A DNA stretch of 64,000 nucleotides from NCBI GenBank assembly GCA_006503535.1, contig QYRS01000002.1, positions 4,526,001 through 4,590,000 on the forward strand, read 5' to 3'. The notes beneath the pieces are model-generated. The model saw only the letters and a program-made list of their open reading frames with translations. It was not told the DNA's origin and did not search any database. Both the position numbers and the translations under genes were made by a program. Below, in pieces: positions 11,694-24,470 of this stretch; position 1 is the stretch's first letter; the number at the start of each line of letters is the position of its first letter. The DNA is from Arthrinium phaeospermum. Its lineage: Eukaryota > Ascomycota > Sordariomycetes > Amphisphaeriales > Apiosporaceae.

Positions 11694-14161
11694 TCAAGCC
11701 CGCTGGCCACCGTCTGCGTACCCGGCAGTCCCATATAGCTGACTCTGGTGATGGTGGTTGCCATAAGAAGTCGTGTCGAGGTAACCATTTGTCACTGCCG
11801 GATCCCATCTCGTCTGCGGCTGCGGCGCCATGTCGTAGCTGGACGCTGTCGTTACAGAATGCCTGGTGTCTGCACTGCCGTATGAGGACAAGCTTGGCAT
11901 GCGCATGCCGCCTGCCGCCGCCGAGTGTGACAAGGACTTCAGTGGCGGGGATTCGGGCGCACGCGTCGGATAGGGGGCCCAGCTTGTCGCGGCTCCCAAT
12001 GCACCCTGTGTTCGAGATTGCTCATATTCTTCCAGTGCAGATCCGTAGATATGATGACCTGAACGGGGGTACGCCCCTGTATCCGTCCCTCTCGGGGTGT
12101 GTGGCGGCGGGTACAGCCCTGGGCTGGTGCTGCTGACAGGGGTGAGGAGAGCCGATCCCGGTCCAGGGGGCATGGTTGACGATGGCGATGCCGACTGCGT
12201 TCAAGTTAAGTTAGCAAAGGAAGAGAAGTCTCTGTGTCACCGGTCCATTCTCATAACTCACGTATTTGGAAATGATCTTCTTGAGAGCCTGCGACAGGAT
12301 CTTCCAGGGGAACACCTTGACATCCTTCTCGATGTTGCGAGGCTTGGGGTTCGGGAAGGCCATGATGATCTTGAAGAACTCTTCACTCTCGGCTTTGGCC
12401 TTGCTGACAGTCTGCGGGCGGAAACCCTCCAAGTTGCGGCGAATCCGGTTCTTCTCCTCAACCGTGAAGCGGGCGGGCGCGGCGACCAGTTGCTCCAACA
12501 AGTAGATAGTATCAACACTGGTGACAAAACACTCGTTCTTCTCCGCGTAGTAGATGCAACTGATGCAAATGCTGTTTGTCGGGCGCTCATTCACTCCCAC
12601 GGGCTTAAAAGTGGCCGTCAGTGTTGATCCTGTCTGCGACTTCTTGAACATGACGATCCTCCTCCGGTTCTCCCATTCTTCCTTGTTCCAGCCAGTGGCC
12701 ATCGAGTCAAGATCTCCCGCAATCTTCAAGACGGCCTTGGTTGAGTACAAAGCATATGGGTTAAACTGGCTGGACCCAGGAGACCCCGAGCTTTGCAGTG
12801 TGCTGGTGCGGACGAGCTGTGGGGCGCTGGATGTTGGGGCTGGTAGCGATGACAAACTCGGGCGGGTGATTGTTGTGTGAGGAATGGGCTGCAGCAGTCC
12901 GGGACTTCGCACCGAGGAGAGCGACGAAGGGTACGACCATGACGCAGAGGCCTTGATGGGCGGCGGAATGTGTCGAAATCCGTCGGCGTACGACGTGCGG
13001 TGGTATGTGCCAATCATGTTGTTGTTGGTGGTGTTGTTGCTTGCATAAGTCGGATCGTACGACGACGCGGCGGTTTGCTGGTCGGCAGGAGGATATCCAT
13101 ATGTATTTGTAGCGCTGTCAGCAATGTGCTCTGCGTTTTGCTGCTTGGGGGTGTTCTCGCGTTGATCTGGTGATTGGCTCGCTACCCTGCGCGTGACATC
13201 GCCCTGTGGGAGGCCTTGTGGGCTCTCAGCAGACCCAATATCAATTTCGTGATAAGTAAACGTGCCAACCTCTATCATGAGATTCCCCAGCAAATTTCCA
13301 TCTGGTCCTTCAATCGACAAATTCAAAGGCACGCTCGCCTGGTTGCATCTCGTGTCTTCAAACTGCGGTGCGTTTGCGCTGACCACGTAGGTATAGCCGC
13401 TGGTATCATGAATGTCCTTCGCAGCGTGAGCCGAGCACTTGAAGCCACCAAACTCCAGACAAAACCGGTTCGCAACGGCCAGCAAGTCGTACGGGGCCGA
13501 GAGCCGAATAGTCACTGGTGCCCCTGGGACGCCCGAGTTCGGCTCATAGGACAAAATGCTGGGGACCACGGGCCCCGTCGGCATATACTGGCTCGACCCG
13601 TTGGCCGCAAAGGCCATCTGGTTGAGCTGAGCCGCCGCAGCATTTTGTGACTGGTGAGCCGAGAAGGATTGCACCGGGTATTGATACTGGGGAGTCTGGT
13701 ACGATCTTGGCGATTCGAAGTCTGGGGTTGCAAAATCTTGCACTTAGTCTCATGCCATTCGGAGCCACAACGCTGCAGCCACGGAGCCGGGGCAGCGTTT
13801 GCAGGCAGGATGGGGAGGGTGCAAACATACCATGCATCTGGGGCGGTTGCGATTTGGAATACGCGGTAGACATGGACAGGAGACCAGGCGGGGAGTCCCC
13901 ACGAAGGCCTCCTCCGTTGGCTCTAGCCGCCTCCTCCTCGTACCTCAGAGTCACCGTCTCGGGAGACTCGACGTCAGAATCGACTATTATTGGCCTCTCT
14001 GGATGGAATTGAGGCTGTTGTTCTCGTCAGATTTCTTGTTGTTTTCCCGATGGCACAGCTTGTTCTCGGCAAGGGGCATTGTGCTGTGCAACACATTCCG
14101 GATGTCGTTGACTCACCTCGAAAAGCTTATAGGGCTGGTAGGCAAACTTGACAGCAGACAT
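11694..14161 (-). CDS. medA: MedA-family developmental regulator (medusa / acon-3 / REN1 / Acr1 type), 734 aa, four exons
   Basis: Nuclear regulator of asexual development; family members control conidiophore architecture, and in some species adhesion and virulence. Exons on the minus strand are 14161-14117, 14014-13831, 13736-12262 and 12194-11694; introns are 102, 94 and 67 bases, all GT..AG, and the total of 2205 bases closes in frame. Exon 1 encodes only MSAVKFAYQPYKLFE. Two conserved blocks are visible: about residues 128-215, beginning PSILSYEPNSGVPG, and about 415-568, beginning with the GWNKEEWENRRRIVMFKK region and ending KKIISKY. The last 166 residues are low-complexity and rich in Ser, Pro, Gly and Tyr, as is usual for the family. 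The gene has gene-free DNA on both sides (about 6 and 14 kb), typical of a developmentally regulated gene with long leaders. No break was seen. Confidence 0.9.
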
Positions 14162-14688
14162 TCAAGCTGACTTTTTTTGTTGATGGACGATATGTCAAAG
14201 TGAATGTGAAGAAGGGGTCTGATCCAAGGGAGGATGGGATGAGAAGAGATGAAGAGAGACCTGTTTCGGGAACAATGTTGCAGAGGAAATGGCAAAGATT
14301 CCTGAGGGATGCGAGGTCTTGAAGGACGTCTCTCAGGGCACTTGGGAGAGATTTCGTACTAAACTTTATTAGTGTTCGGCTGTCTCGAATTGCCGTGTGA
14401 TTTTCTGGCCGAGTAAGTCGGTAATCTCAAAATTGCTTCTGCGGGAGGGCTGGAAGTGAAACAATGAGACCCCAATCTGGACAGATGGCGTCGTTTTCCC
14501 AAGGGCTGGTGGGGATGTGGGTTAGAGAGACTGTTGAGTTGGCCGTGGCTATTCTTTTTTTTTCAACAACTTGGCGAAAAGGATCCAGGCAACTCCAGCA
14601 ATGCTGCTATACGTGCTCGGCCAGGCGATTAATAGGAATGGCTTCAACTTTGGCGTTTCTTTGATAGAGATCTCACGGCCCAGAGTCG
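14162..14688 (-). promoter_or_regulatory. Probable medA 5' leader: 527 bases with no sense ATG
   Basis: Read on the minus strand, no ATG occurs between the medA start codon (14161) and a first upstream ATG at 14691-14689, where about eight are expected at random. The opposite strand of the same interval has many. This strand-specific depletion is what a scanned 5' untranslated region should look like. The true transcription start and any leader introns further upstream cannot be fixed from sequence alone. Confidence 0.6.
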
Positions 14689-17044
14689 CATGGGTTTCTA
14701 CAACCCTTGGCAGCAGTAATTGGCTGGGCAAAGTGTTTGCAGCCTAGCCTGAGTCGAGTCTCGGGAAGCTGAAGTCTTCAAAACTCTTATTCCCCGCTCA
14801 TCAGACCTCTCACGGATATGCCTATACAAGACCCTGTCAGTCTGGACCGTGCTTTTTCTTTCAAGCAGCTGTGTCAGAATCTGCTGGGCCATAGAAACAT
14901 TGTAATCTATGCCCTGCTCGAAGCGGTACCAAGACGCGGGATGTGACAACTCACCTAATCGCTGTAGACCAACAAAGGGGACTGTCTCCTGGTGCCGGAT
15001 ACAAGAATCATGGGCCAAAACTTGGTCAATTGGCGCCTGGCTGGTTGTGGAGACTGGGTGTTCGTTGGTGATGCAGGCAGCCCGAACCTGTTCGCATGAG
15101 TAGGGTCAGCAAAGAAGGAGCTGCAATCACCAAACGCGGGCAGCCGAATGGTTCGCGTGGCATGCGTGGTTCGTGTCGTAAATTACTGAACCAATACCTA
15201 ACCAAGCTTCACCAAGCAGAGGGAGAAAAAAGGGAGCACTGACAATTTTGGCAAAGTTGGTATGTAAACGGGGAACCAGGCTCTGCAAAGGTCGGGAAAG
15301 TGTCAGCAAACGCTTGCGACTCAGGATGTAAAGGAGAACTGAGACGTTTCCCCTATCAACTTGGAACAACTGAGAGAGAGATGGAATATCGAAGAGTGAG
15401 AGGGGTAGAGGAAAAAGAAGAGACAAAAGGGGGACAGAAACATAGTCTTCAAATGCGGTGTTGATCCGACTGAAGTAATAGACAGTCCTGTCTTCAAATG
15501 GAGCAAATCTGTGGTAGGTCGAGAGAGACTTCATCCATGCATTACACAGACATCTATTTTGGAAAGTACCTTTCGATTACCTGGTTTGCTGGATACCGTC
15601 GTGTACACTGTCTTTCTTTTTCTGGCAGCTGGCGCGGGCGCGCTTCTCCTCTGCTCAGGGGCCCCGGTAGTAGGTCACAGGTAGGATGCGGCTGCTGGTA
15701 ACCTGTTGGTTAATCCCCTGTGGACAAGACACCCCTTCTTTTGGCTGGGGAACTATGCGCATGCGGAGGTCGAGGCTCGGGACAGCGTGATTCCAATATT
15801 GCGGTAGTGAGAGAGATCGCTCCAAGTGGCGTTAATATGGTGGGGAAAGGCAGACGCAGGCAGGGATGTACAGTATGAGCCGGCAGCCGTTGAAACGCGA
15901 TTTCCGGTGTCTTGGGGGACTGGTATATCAAGTACAGGGGGTTTGACGTTATGGGGGTAATGGCTGGGTATATTATGAAGTTCCCAACATTTGATGGGAT
16001 GCGTGCTTGGGAGCAAGGAAACCAGCCACGGGAGGTTCATCCAAAGGCTCTCTCATAGGTGGATATGTATAACTTCGGACGACGTGGTCTGTCTGATGCG
16101 GGAGAGTGTACACAGGATACAAGATGCTTCGAACGGCCGGAAAATGCCAAGGCATGTAACAAGACTAGAATGATAGATGGGACTTACACCTTTTAGGCAT
16201 GAGATATGTACTAGGGGTGTGTGCTAAGAATCCAGTTCTTGTGTAAGTGCCGCTGAGCGGGTACCTGCCAGGCCGCCCCTCGGGGTGACTATAGTGGGGA
16301 TCCTAGACGTACCTAGCTGCTGAGGGCATGTACTTGCTGGACAGCCAAACGACACTACAAGTATATCGCGTGCTGCAAGCTAGTGCCGCGACTACCGGTA
16401 CTTTCTTCGCGGGGGGTCTGGGCAATCTCACGTTGGAGGCTGGTGAACAGAGCAAACCTGTTTATACCTAACCCAGCTTAAGTCAGTCAGTCTGTCATGC
16501 CATCAAAAGCGCAAGGGTATGACGGGCGGTGCCCCGGTATTGGAAATCAGCAGGCTTGCATCGGAAGATGGTTTAAATTGTGAGTCCGCAAAGAGGAATG
16601 AGCAGGTGACTGGATATAGAGGCACTGGGGTTGCCTTTCGTCTGTGATCTTGCAGCGTGGTGGGTGTGCATCTTGCGAATAACCTTGGGATTGATGGGAG
16701 GATTGCATCTGTCATTGGCCAGGGTGGAAAGAGGCTAGGTGGTAGCTATTGGAGGATCTGCGATGCAGCTTGCAGCCCAGTACCCTTGTAGCGTGGGGCA
16801 GGACTAGCTAGGGTCGGCATGATGGGTGATGGGATGATGGGATGGGGAGGAGGGTACATACCCATGTACCCCCATCGTACCCGTGCAGGCCGGTTGTACC
16901 CTAAATACGCCCGAGTACCTATTTGGGGGAAACAAGGAGTAGGTAACGTAGTGCGCACTTGCATGCGTGCGTATGTATGTATGTAGGTATGGATGTGTGT
17001 GCGTACACTGCATCTTCCTTGGAGCTTGTCCAGATTCTGTATGA

Positions 17045-17085
17045 TGCTTGCTTGCTTGCTCATCTCATCTCATCTCATCTCATCT
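17045..17085. repeat. CTTG run followed by five CATCT units
   Basis: About four tandem CTTG units are followed immediately by five perfect CATCT copies (17061-17085), in gene-free DNA. Confidence 0.85.
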
Positions 17086-19796
17086 CGAGAAGGCATCTGT
17101 TTGTCTGTGCGTGCCTACTACCACCAGCCCCTACCATGGATCGAGGTTCACGGTTATGAGATGAGTGAAGTCAACCGCGGATGAAGCCGCCAGAGTGAAA
17201 CCCCAGGTCGTAAAATGGCAGCGAGACTCTGGTAATTGAGCAGAGTTGTAAGGGGGGTGTAACAACGCAATGCAATCTTGTTTCCCCGTCCAAGCTCAAT
17301 GCTCTCTCCCCACTCGGGGCTGGCTGGCTAAGAAACAGTTGCCTCGACGCCTCTTGTTCGCACTTGGGAATGCAAGTGATGAAGGCTATTGCCAAAAGGG
17401 AAGAGCCAGAGTCGAGGAGAGGAAAAAAAGAAAAGGTGGCGCATGTAGGAACGCCGAATGATAGCGGGGCGGGCGGCGCAAGCAAGGCAGGCCAACAGGA
17501 GAGGAAGGAGACGAAGAAGAAGACGAAGGGGGGATTCCAAACTGACCGACTGGTATGGAATGATTGGCTCTACTCCAGAGCGTTTGGCGGTGGGTTGAAT
17601 TGACCTGATCACCTAGTAGCGATGTTCTTTGTTTTCCCTCCGTGGCTTCTGGAGCGCATCAGTGGAGCACCTATGCGGCGACATATGCACACCTTGGTTT
17701 CCCTGGGCGTTTTCCGTCGTGTCGCCGCTAGGGTGCGTTCCTCGAGGGAGTCCTCCTTGTACCTGGTAGCGCAACGTTCGTAACGACAAGAAAGAAGCTG
17801 GAATCCTTCTAGGTACGTGGGCAACGATAGCCTAGGTATGCCTGCGGTCCGGTCAAGGATTCGGGTCGGGAAATATGTCCAAAAGTCGAAATCGACGACG
17901 AACGCGAGGCCAATCCGCTTGCTATGTTGCGAAAGATCGAAAACGATGAGAAAGGATCCAAATTGTAAGCAAGATGAAGTTAACTTTTACGGCGATACTG
18001 AGCCCGTTCTTGTTTCCAGAGGAAGGAACAGGGCGACGGCAATAAATAAGGCAACTGCATCCCATTAAAGGAGACCACTTCAGACAGAGGAAGGAGCGAC
18101 AGCCAGGGCACAAGACGGCGGCGCCCTCAATCCACACCTGGCCTCGCATACCTTCCGTTACGTAGCAGACCACCTCGAAATAGACGTGCCTCTTGCAAAG
18201 CGGCCTCCTCAAATCTACCTAGCATACAGCTCTTTGCATACGGTGGTGATATGCTTACATGTCGGTAGGACGGGGGCTAAATAAGATACGCCACCCACCA
18301 GGTTCCTGCCTACGGTGACGACGAGGTGGAATTGGGTGGTTTTGGTTTGTTCTCCGGGACGTTGCCTGCACATCTACGAGTTCGTCACTTGCCTCGGCGT
18401 TCCATCGCTTGGGTGTTCATTCGCTACTTGGCGAACTAGAAGCTTAGCAAGGTGACATCCCGGATTCCAAATATATTGGACCGACTACCTATATTGCTAC
18501 CAGAGTATAAGCTGTCAGGTTTTTCGCGCTTTTTTTCCCCTACTAGTTTCCATTGGCAAGTTGCAGGGTCGTTGACAGGCCAGGGTGCCAAGTCAAGATC
18601 TGAGATTGATGCGATCCGACCCCAACCAGTGCGGAGGGGTCATCCTGGGCTAGAGGCTTATTAGCAGCCAATTTGCGCGATCGGGCCTCGGAGACTTTTG
18701 TACACCACCAATCTCGTCTAATCTCTAGGGGTCAACCCTGCTAGAAGCTGTCCACTAACGTCCGAATCGCGACCATCCCGATTGATTGAATCCGTTCTTT
18801 CCTTCTAACCTACAGTAGCCTCCGCAAATGCCAGAAGCCAAAAGGCAGACTGGCAGGAATTGAAGGTTAGGTTGCGGGCCAGCGACACCAGCTAGCAGAA
18901 ACTCTGGACGGCATTGACTTTCGACCCTGGAAAGGTTATTGTTCTAATTTCGACTTCATCCCCTCGGCCATGGGCATATGCGCTGATTGAAACCGGCCCC
19001 CTGAGAATAGGTTGGGACTTTGTCTGCGGTTGAGACAAGCAGATCTTCAACTCTTCGCGGTTTTCTATGTTTACACACTCGATCCTGTACCTTCCCGTCT
19101 GCTAGGCGCTTAGGTAGCATGCTGCCTCGACTGACTTGGACGACAGCAGCAAGCGATCGAGTCGTCGCCTTTCTATGTAGGTCCAGCGACGAAGAAAGGG
19201 TAAGTATATTCGAAGTGTGTAGTCGCTACTGGTGTTCTCTAAAAGTTGCAGCTTGGATACTACTCCCTCTCTCTTGCACCCCCATGACGTCTCAAAAGGC
19301 GACCCTCGCACACGTCCATTTTCTTTCCCCCATTGCCTCTCTCTCACCGTCGCATGCCGTTGCACGAATCCCAAAGCCCGGTCCGTACGGCCGTAGATAT
19401 TGACAATCCAACCGAGAGAAGCCGAGGCGACCAAAACCAAATCGCGTCCTCTTTCAATCTTGGGAGGCCGTTCTGCGTGCGCAAAGCGATTGACAATGGC
19501 AAGCGGCCGACCAGACGAGTAGGCAGGTACCTACTTTCTGTCTGTGGTAGGGCTTAGGGGGGATTATGCTGTTTCGACTGCACTGCACAGAGACAGACAC
19601 GATGCGACCGCAGCCAATGGGGGCCAGGGCAGCCGCAGGCAAGTTACATGGGATGTATCCCATGATGGCCTTGTACCCGCCCGCTCTCTCTCTTAGCTAA
19701 GAATAAGCTCATTATCGATTGCCTAATTGTGCGACCATTGTTTGCCATCCGTATCGTGCAGAAATGCGTGTGTATTACACGATATTGATGGAGTAG

Positions 19797-19816
19797 TGGT
19801 AGGTAGGTAGGTAGGT
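19797..19816. repeat. GTAG tetranucleotide run
   Basis: Roughly five tandem AGGT/GTAG units in gene-free DNA. Confidence 0.75.
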
Positions 19817-21258
19817 ACTTGCTTCTCGTGCGTGCAGTGGCGGCGGTACATCCACCCCTTCCCGCACATAGTGGTAGATCTAGCAGCCATGTATTGATGC
19901 TTGGTTGCATCTGACGACCTGTCCAGTCTCCGATCCGTGTGCCGTCCGTCCAAGGTCAGGGATTGATCCCAGAGAGCCGCCAGTGCATTACTTGCCGCGG
20001 CGGTAGCCAGCACAACACCCCAACGCTCCCTGCTCCCTTTTCCCACCGGTCGCCGGCCCCGCCATTTGGTCTGGCTGGCGCAATTGGCACCATTTTTGGG
20101 AGGGTGGAAGTGGAAGTGTCAAAGCGCAGATCCGCAACGGCTCGCTCGCCCATTCGAGGGGGCGCGACTTTGCGATCCTCCCCCAGAATCCACTTTGTGG
20201 TGGTGCTGCTTTGAGGCTGGCCGGCGATAGCGCCATGACTAGAGCCAAAGTCAAATTGCACATTCACTGGTCAATGGAGCCCCGGTTGGTTTGTTTTTCG
20301 CCCAGTAAACATCATCACTATCGCCCTTCGCTATCGTCATCCGCCTGTCACTAAAGGGGCAGGCCACTCGCCAGCGCATGAAGCAGCAGTAGTTCGCCCA
20401 TTCTTCATGTATGCCACAAACCTTATGTAGTCTTCCCCATTGCAGGCCGCCGAAGCCTCACCCCAAGCGGTCAGAGAGACCAGCGTCTGCTTGCAGCATA
20501 CTACTAAGCGGCGGCAGTATCGTTGCTTGTTATAACGCGGCTCACCTATAGTCCCGTCGCAGCATATGTCGCCAAGGCTGCAACGGCCCTTGCTCCAACC
20601 CCTACTTGCTTTCCGTCCGCTGCGCGCGCCTGGGCACACCTCCCCTCGCCCTTGCGCGCGCGCACCATACAGCAGTCTCCGTCGGCCATCATCCGTGCTG
20701 GATCGACCCATTCCCTTCGCCGACTGTAGGCTGGGGAACGGAGGGTCCATCGAGCAACCTGCCTCCGTCGTCGGCTCCTCCCCAACTGCGACGGCTGCTA
20801 CTTGCTGCAGCTACCGGGGTTTCTGCAGCTCTCCCGCCCGTTCAAACATATGCGTCATGTTATGTGCGTGCGGTACGGGTTAGCTAGCTACATCGCTAGC
20901 TACGCTACATGACGAATGGCCGTCCCGCCTGCGCGCGCAACGAGGCCGTTGGTGAGGGACGAATGAGACGTAATCCCAACGTTCACAACGTTCGTTCACT
21001 AGCAAAGCCATGCAAATTTTCGAGGAAAGATGCCAAAGAACAAAACCTCGTCATCTGATTGAACAATGGCGTTACGCGCAACAATTTTTATTTCATTTCT
21101 TATGAATGCACTAGCCAGTTCATGGTGGGTGATGTTTACTGGTTCTCGTCCACCCACACTCCCCCCAAAAGCAAACCACCCAGCTGCCGCCACAATAAAC
21201 AAGCTGGCTTCGGATCAGGCCGAGAATGTGTCCGATCGATTGGCTGGAGTACAAACTG

Positions 21259-21279
21259 TTTTCTTTCTTTCTTTCTTTC
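21259..21279. repeat. TTTC tetranucleotide run
   Basis: About five tandem TTTC units in gene-free DNA. Confidence 0.8.
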
Positions 21280-22369
21280 GTACTGGAGGTCTAGCTCAGG
21301 AGTTTGTCATTGCTATTCTTCGAGGCATGCAGGACGAGGCAATACGGGAAGCATACGAGGGAGGCCGGCAACGGCCCTCCGATGGTGTGTAATATGGGCT
21401 GCGGGCTCTGCTGCTGTTTTCTCCATCCTCCACACAAGCAAAGCCAGAAAGCGAGGCAAAAAAGGAGCTGCAAGTAGCCGTTGGGCGCAAAAACTAACGC
21501 AACAGTGGTCCCATATACGCAATAGAGGGTGGCAGAAAGTGCTACTTGATTGAATGTTTTCTTTGCCAGGAGATCCCGGGCTAATTGTTTCCTGCTCCGA
21601 TGGTATTCCCATATTACATACCCTGAGAGTCCCGCGCTGGTGGTGTGGGAAAGTATAGCCTTTCAAGGCACGATTCGCGCCGCCCAGCCACGTTGCAGCG
21701 AAGACATGCAAAGTCCATGGAATCGGATGCGTGGATGGCTGTTCCGCTTCCTTGACGCGATGCGGTGTGATGATACTATAGCGCCGCCGTATGGGTTGCC
21801 TGCGATCAGGTTCCTTCTATGTCGCTTTGCTCTTTTTTCTCTCTCTTTCGTCCTATTCAGATTCACCTTACCCTCGCTCACGCTCTCTGTTGTTTCCCCT
21901 TAATCTATTTAGGCGAACGTGTACCTTGGCCCAGATTGGTAACCAGAAACGAAAGACATCGCTTGCTTGCTTTGAGATCATGCAGGTGGATATTAAAGTC
22001 CTCGAGATCTCGCGGTCTCCCTTGAGACCCATCCATCCTGGCATTTGGGTCGGCGCCGGCATACGCTCCCTTGGATCTCACGCTGTGCGACTGATCCACG
22101 ACAGCTACGCCATGGACAGGTGCCGAACACCTATTTATGTTACTCTCCTCTTATATCACCGTCCCCTCCTCGTATGGGAACAGCCCATATGTACGCCACC
22201 CACGAGGGTGAACCCAGAATCTTGGTTTTGTTTTCGTAGGGCTTGGATAGCCACAGCCCACCCCCTACATGCTTGCTGCACCTAGAAGCATGGCCGATGG
22301 ACAAAGGTGAGATATCTTACCTGCAGACACGCGTCGTCCCGTGTTTTTCCTTGCCTGCCCAAGCCTTAG

Positions 22370-22391
22370 CCAGCAGCAGCAGCAGCAGCAT
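22370..22391. repeat. AGC trinucleotide run
   Basis: Seven tandem CAG/AGC units, followed by interrupted GCAGAA copies up to about 22415. No reading frame through it resembles a protein. Confidence 0.8.
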
Positions 22392-24403
22392 TAGCCCAAG
22401 CAGAAGCAGAAGCAGCCCTGTTATTATGGGTTTGCGTCATAAGTATATGCTGGTTTCTGCTGTTGTGCATAACAAGCCCAACCACCTCCGGGGCGTTTAT
22501 TCTTTTCCTCCCTCCGCGATATAATAAAAGACATCTGCAACGAGCGACATGGATTTGCAATGCATGATCCAGCAGCTCGCCACGTCTCTCCCTTCCGGGA
22601 ACACTATATCAAGTAGACACTATAGTAAGCGAGGAACAGGTTCGTCCTTGTTAAGGATGCTGCACCCCCTGGGGCTTAGTCAGGCGGCCTCACTCCAGTG
22701 AACGATAGTAAGCACTGGGGGCTTACGTACACCCGTTATCAGACCGCATTTTTGTCTCGGTGGCCCTTAACCCGATCTCTTCAACAACGATGCATGATTC
22801 CTAGCATGACACATTCCGTCCAGCAAAGTTTTCATTGGTTGTTGTCTGGCAGTATATTATTCGCTGAAAAACAACTCGATGCAGCTCATAGACAACCCAT
22901 GCTAGGGGGATCTTTACTCGACGGCCTACATACGCGATCTTGATCTGCTATGCCGCTATCCGGCGCGAGTCCTCGAGGCCGGGTCCAGAAATGCAAAGCA
23001 AAGAGCGGTATAGCCTGGTTTGGGCATGAATCACAAACAACCCTGTTTGGGGAGTAGTATACTAACGTTCAGATATAGCCGCATTACTAGCGTACAGATC
23101 TCAGACCGTGGACGCCTTTTCACTATCTAAGTAAGTAGGTAGTAGTAGATACTCACTCGTGAGCTCGTCGACACGGGCCATGTGCACCACTCGCTCTTGT
23201 TACCAGCGTTTCTCAAACACCACTTTTTTCGCTTTTGGGGCTGAGGTCAGGCCGCGATGCTGGTCCTCTTTTCGTCCGGATGCCAGATCTGGACATGACA
23301 ATGGCCCTGTACCACGGACGAGGTTCCCAATCGAGCAGGTAGCCGGTGCTTGGGTACCTCATCTCGGTAGGTTCCTCGATCCTGCAGCAATGCGCGTGTT
23401 GCCCAATCTCAGCCCACACAAAGGCTCTTTTTTACCTACGTCCGTAGCAAGAACATGCATGACATGCGGTGCGACCCTCAGACAAGCTTACGGGTCCGTC
23501 CTCCCCTCCCCCCCCGTCTCCCCCTCCCTCTTGTCACAGTTTACCTACCCGGCTTTCGGACGGGGGAGGGAAAAAAAAGAGCGTGTGAGGGGTCAAGAAC
23601 AAATCGAAAAGTGCATTTTCATCAAAAATCGCTGCTGCGCGTGTACAACCCGGTGGAACGGGGCATCAACGATGGCTTGTTTCAAGAGGTTACCTGGGTC
23701 CGGACCTTTCCCATTGCAGGCCATGCTATCTCCGTCGGTCCACGCATGTCAGTTTGTTACCTGCCTGCCCTTCCATTGGGACTCGACGCAGCTGGGATAG
23801 CGTGATATTCCATCCCGAGAGCCGGATGCGGACTCGGATCGGCCATGACGAGGCTATTGCATAATTAACACACCCCAAAAATACGCTTCACTGCTAATAG
23901 TATATACTCGAACCAGGACCTGAAACTCTAACTCTAATTCGCTCGACTATACATTCCCCCAAGTCAGGGGCAGCAGGATCGGCCGGAAGTCACATCAGAT
24001 CAATGTAGGCCGCCGCCGATGCAGCACCGAGCATGCATCGTACGCCGTAACCGCAATGCATCGTCAACACAATAGGCGAAAAGTGGCTCAGATGGTTTAG
24101 CTAACGAGGTACGGCATGATGCCTGTCACGATATATCGAAGAATCGAGACGAGCGAGGTGAGGCGAGGCGAGAAGGCGAAAGAAAGAAGAGCTGTGAGAG
24201 CTGTGACGTGTGTGCATATAACAGGGGGGTTACGGACGCAAGATGCAAGTTCCGTGGGAGCGCGATGTTACAGGAATCGGGGCAAATTCCATGCTGCGAC
24301 GCGCCTGCGATTGGCCGTTCAGCTGTTACCGAATCTATGGGAAATTGAGCAGCAGTCAGTTGCCAGCCAGGGTCTGCGAATCCAGGGTGCAAAAACCAGG
24401 GAG

Positions 24404-24470
24404 GGCTAATACAGGGCCAGGGCTACAGGACCAGGGCCAGGTGCCAGGGCAAGGACAGGGCCGAGGGGAA
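24404..24470. repeat. Imperfect CCAGGG-rich repeat
   Basis: A purine-skewed stretch in which CAGGGCCAGG-like words recur at short irregular spacing. It is a degenerate minisatellite in gene-free DNA. Confidence 0.55.

Noticed and set aside
8572..22343. Shared 15-mer ACGCGTCGTCCCGTG at 8572 and at 22329
   Set aside because: A few exact 15-base matches are expected by chance in 64 kb counting both strands.
23905..23935. Reverse-strand GGTTCGAGT, possible tRNA T arm
   Set aside because: The T stem does not close and no other arm is present.
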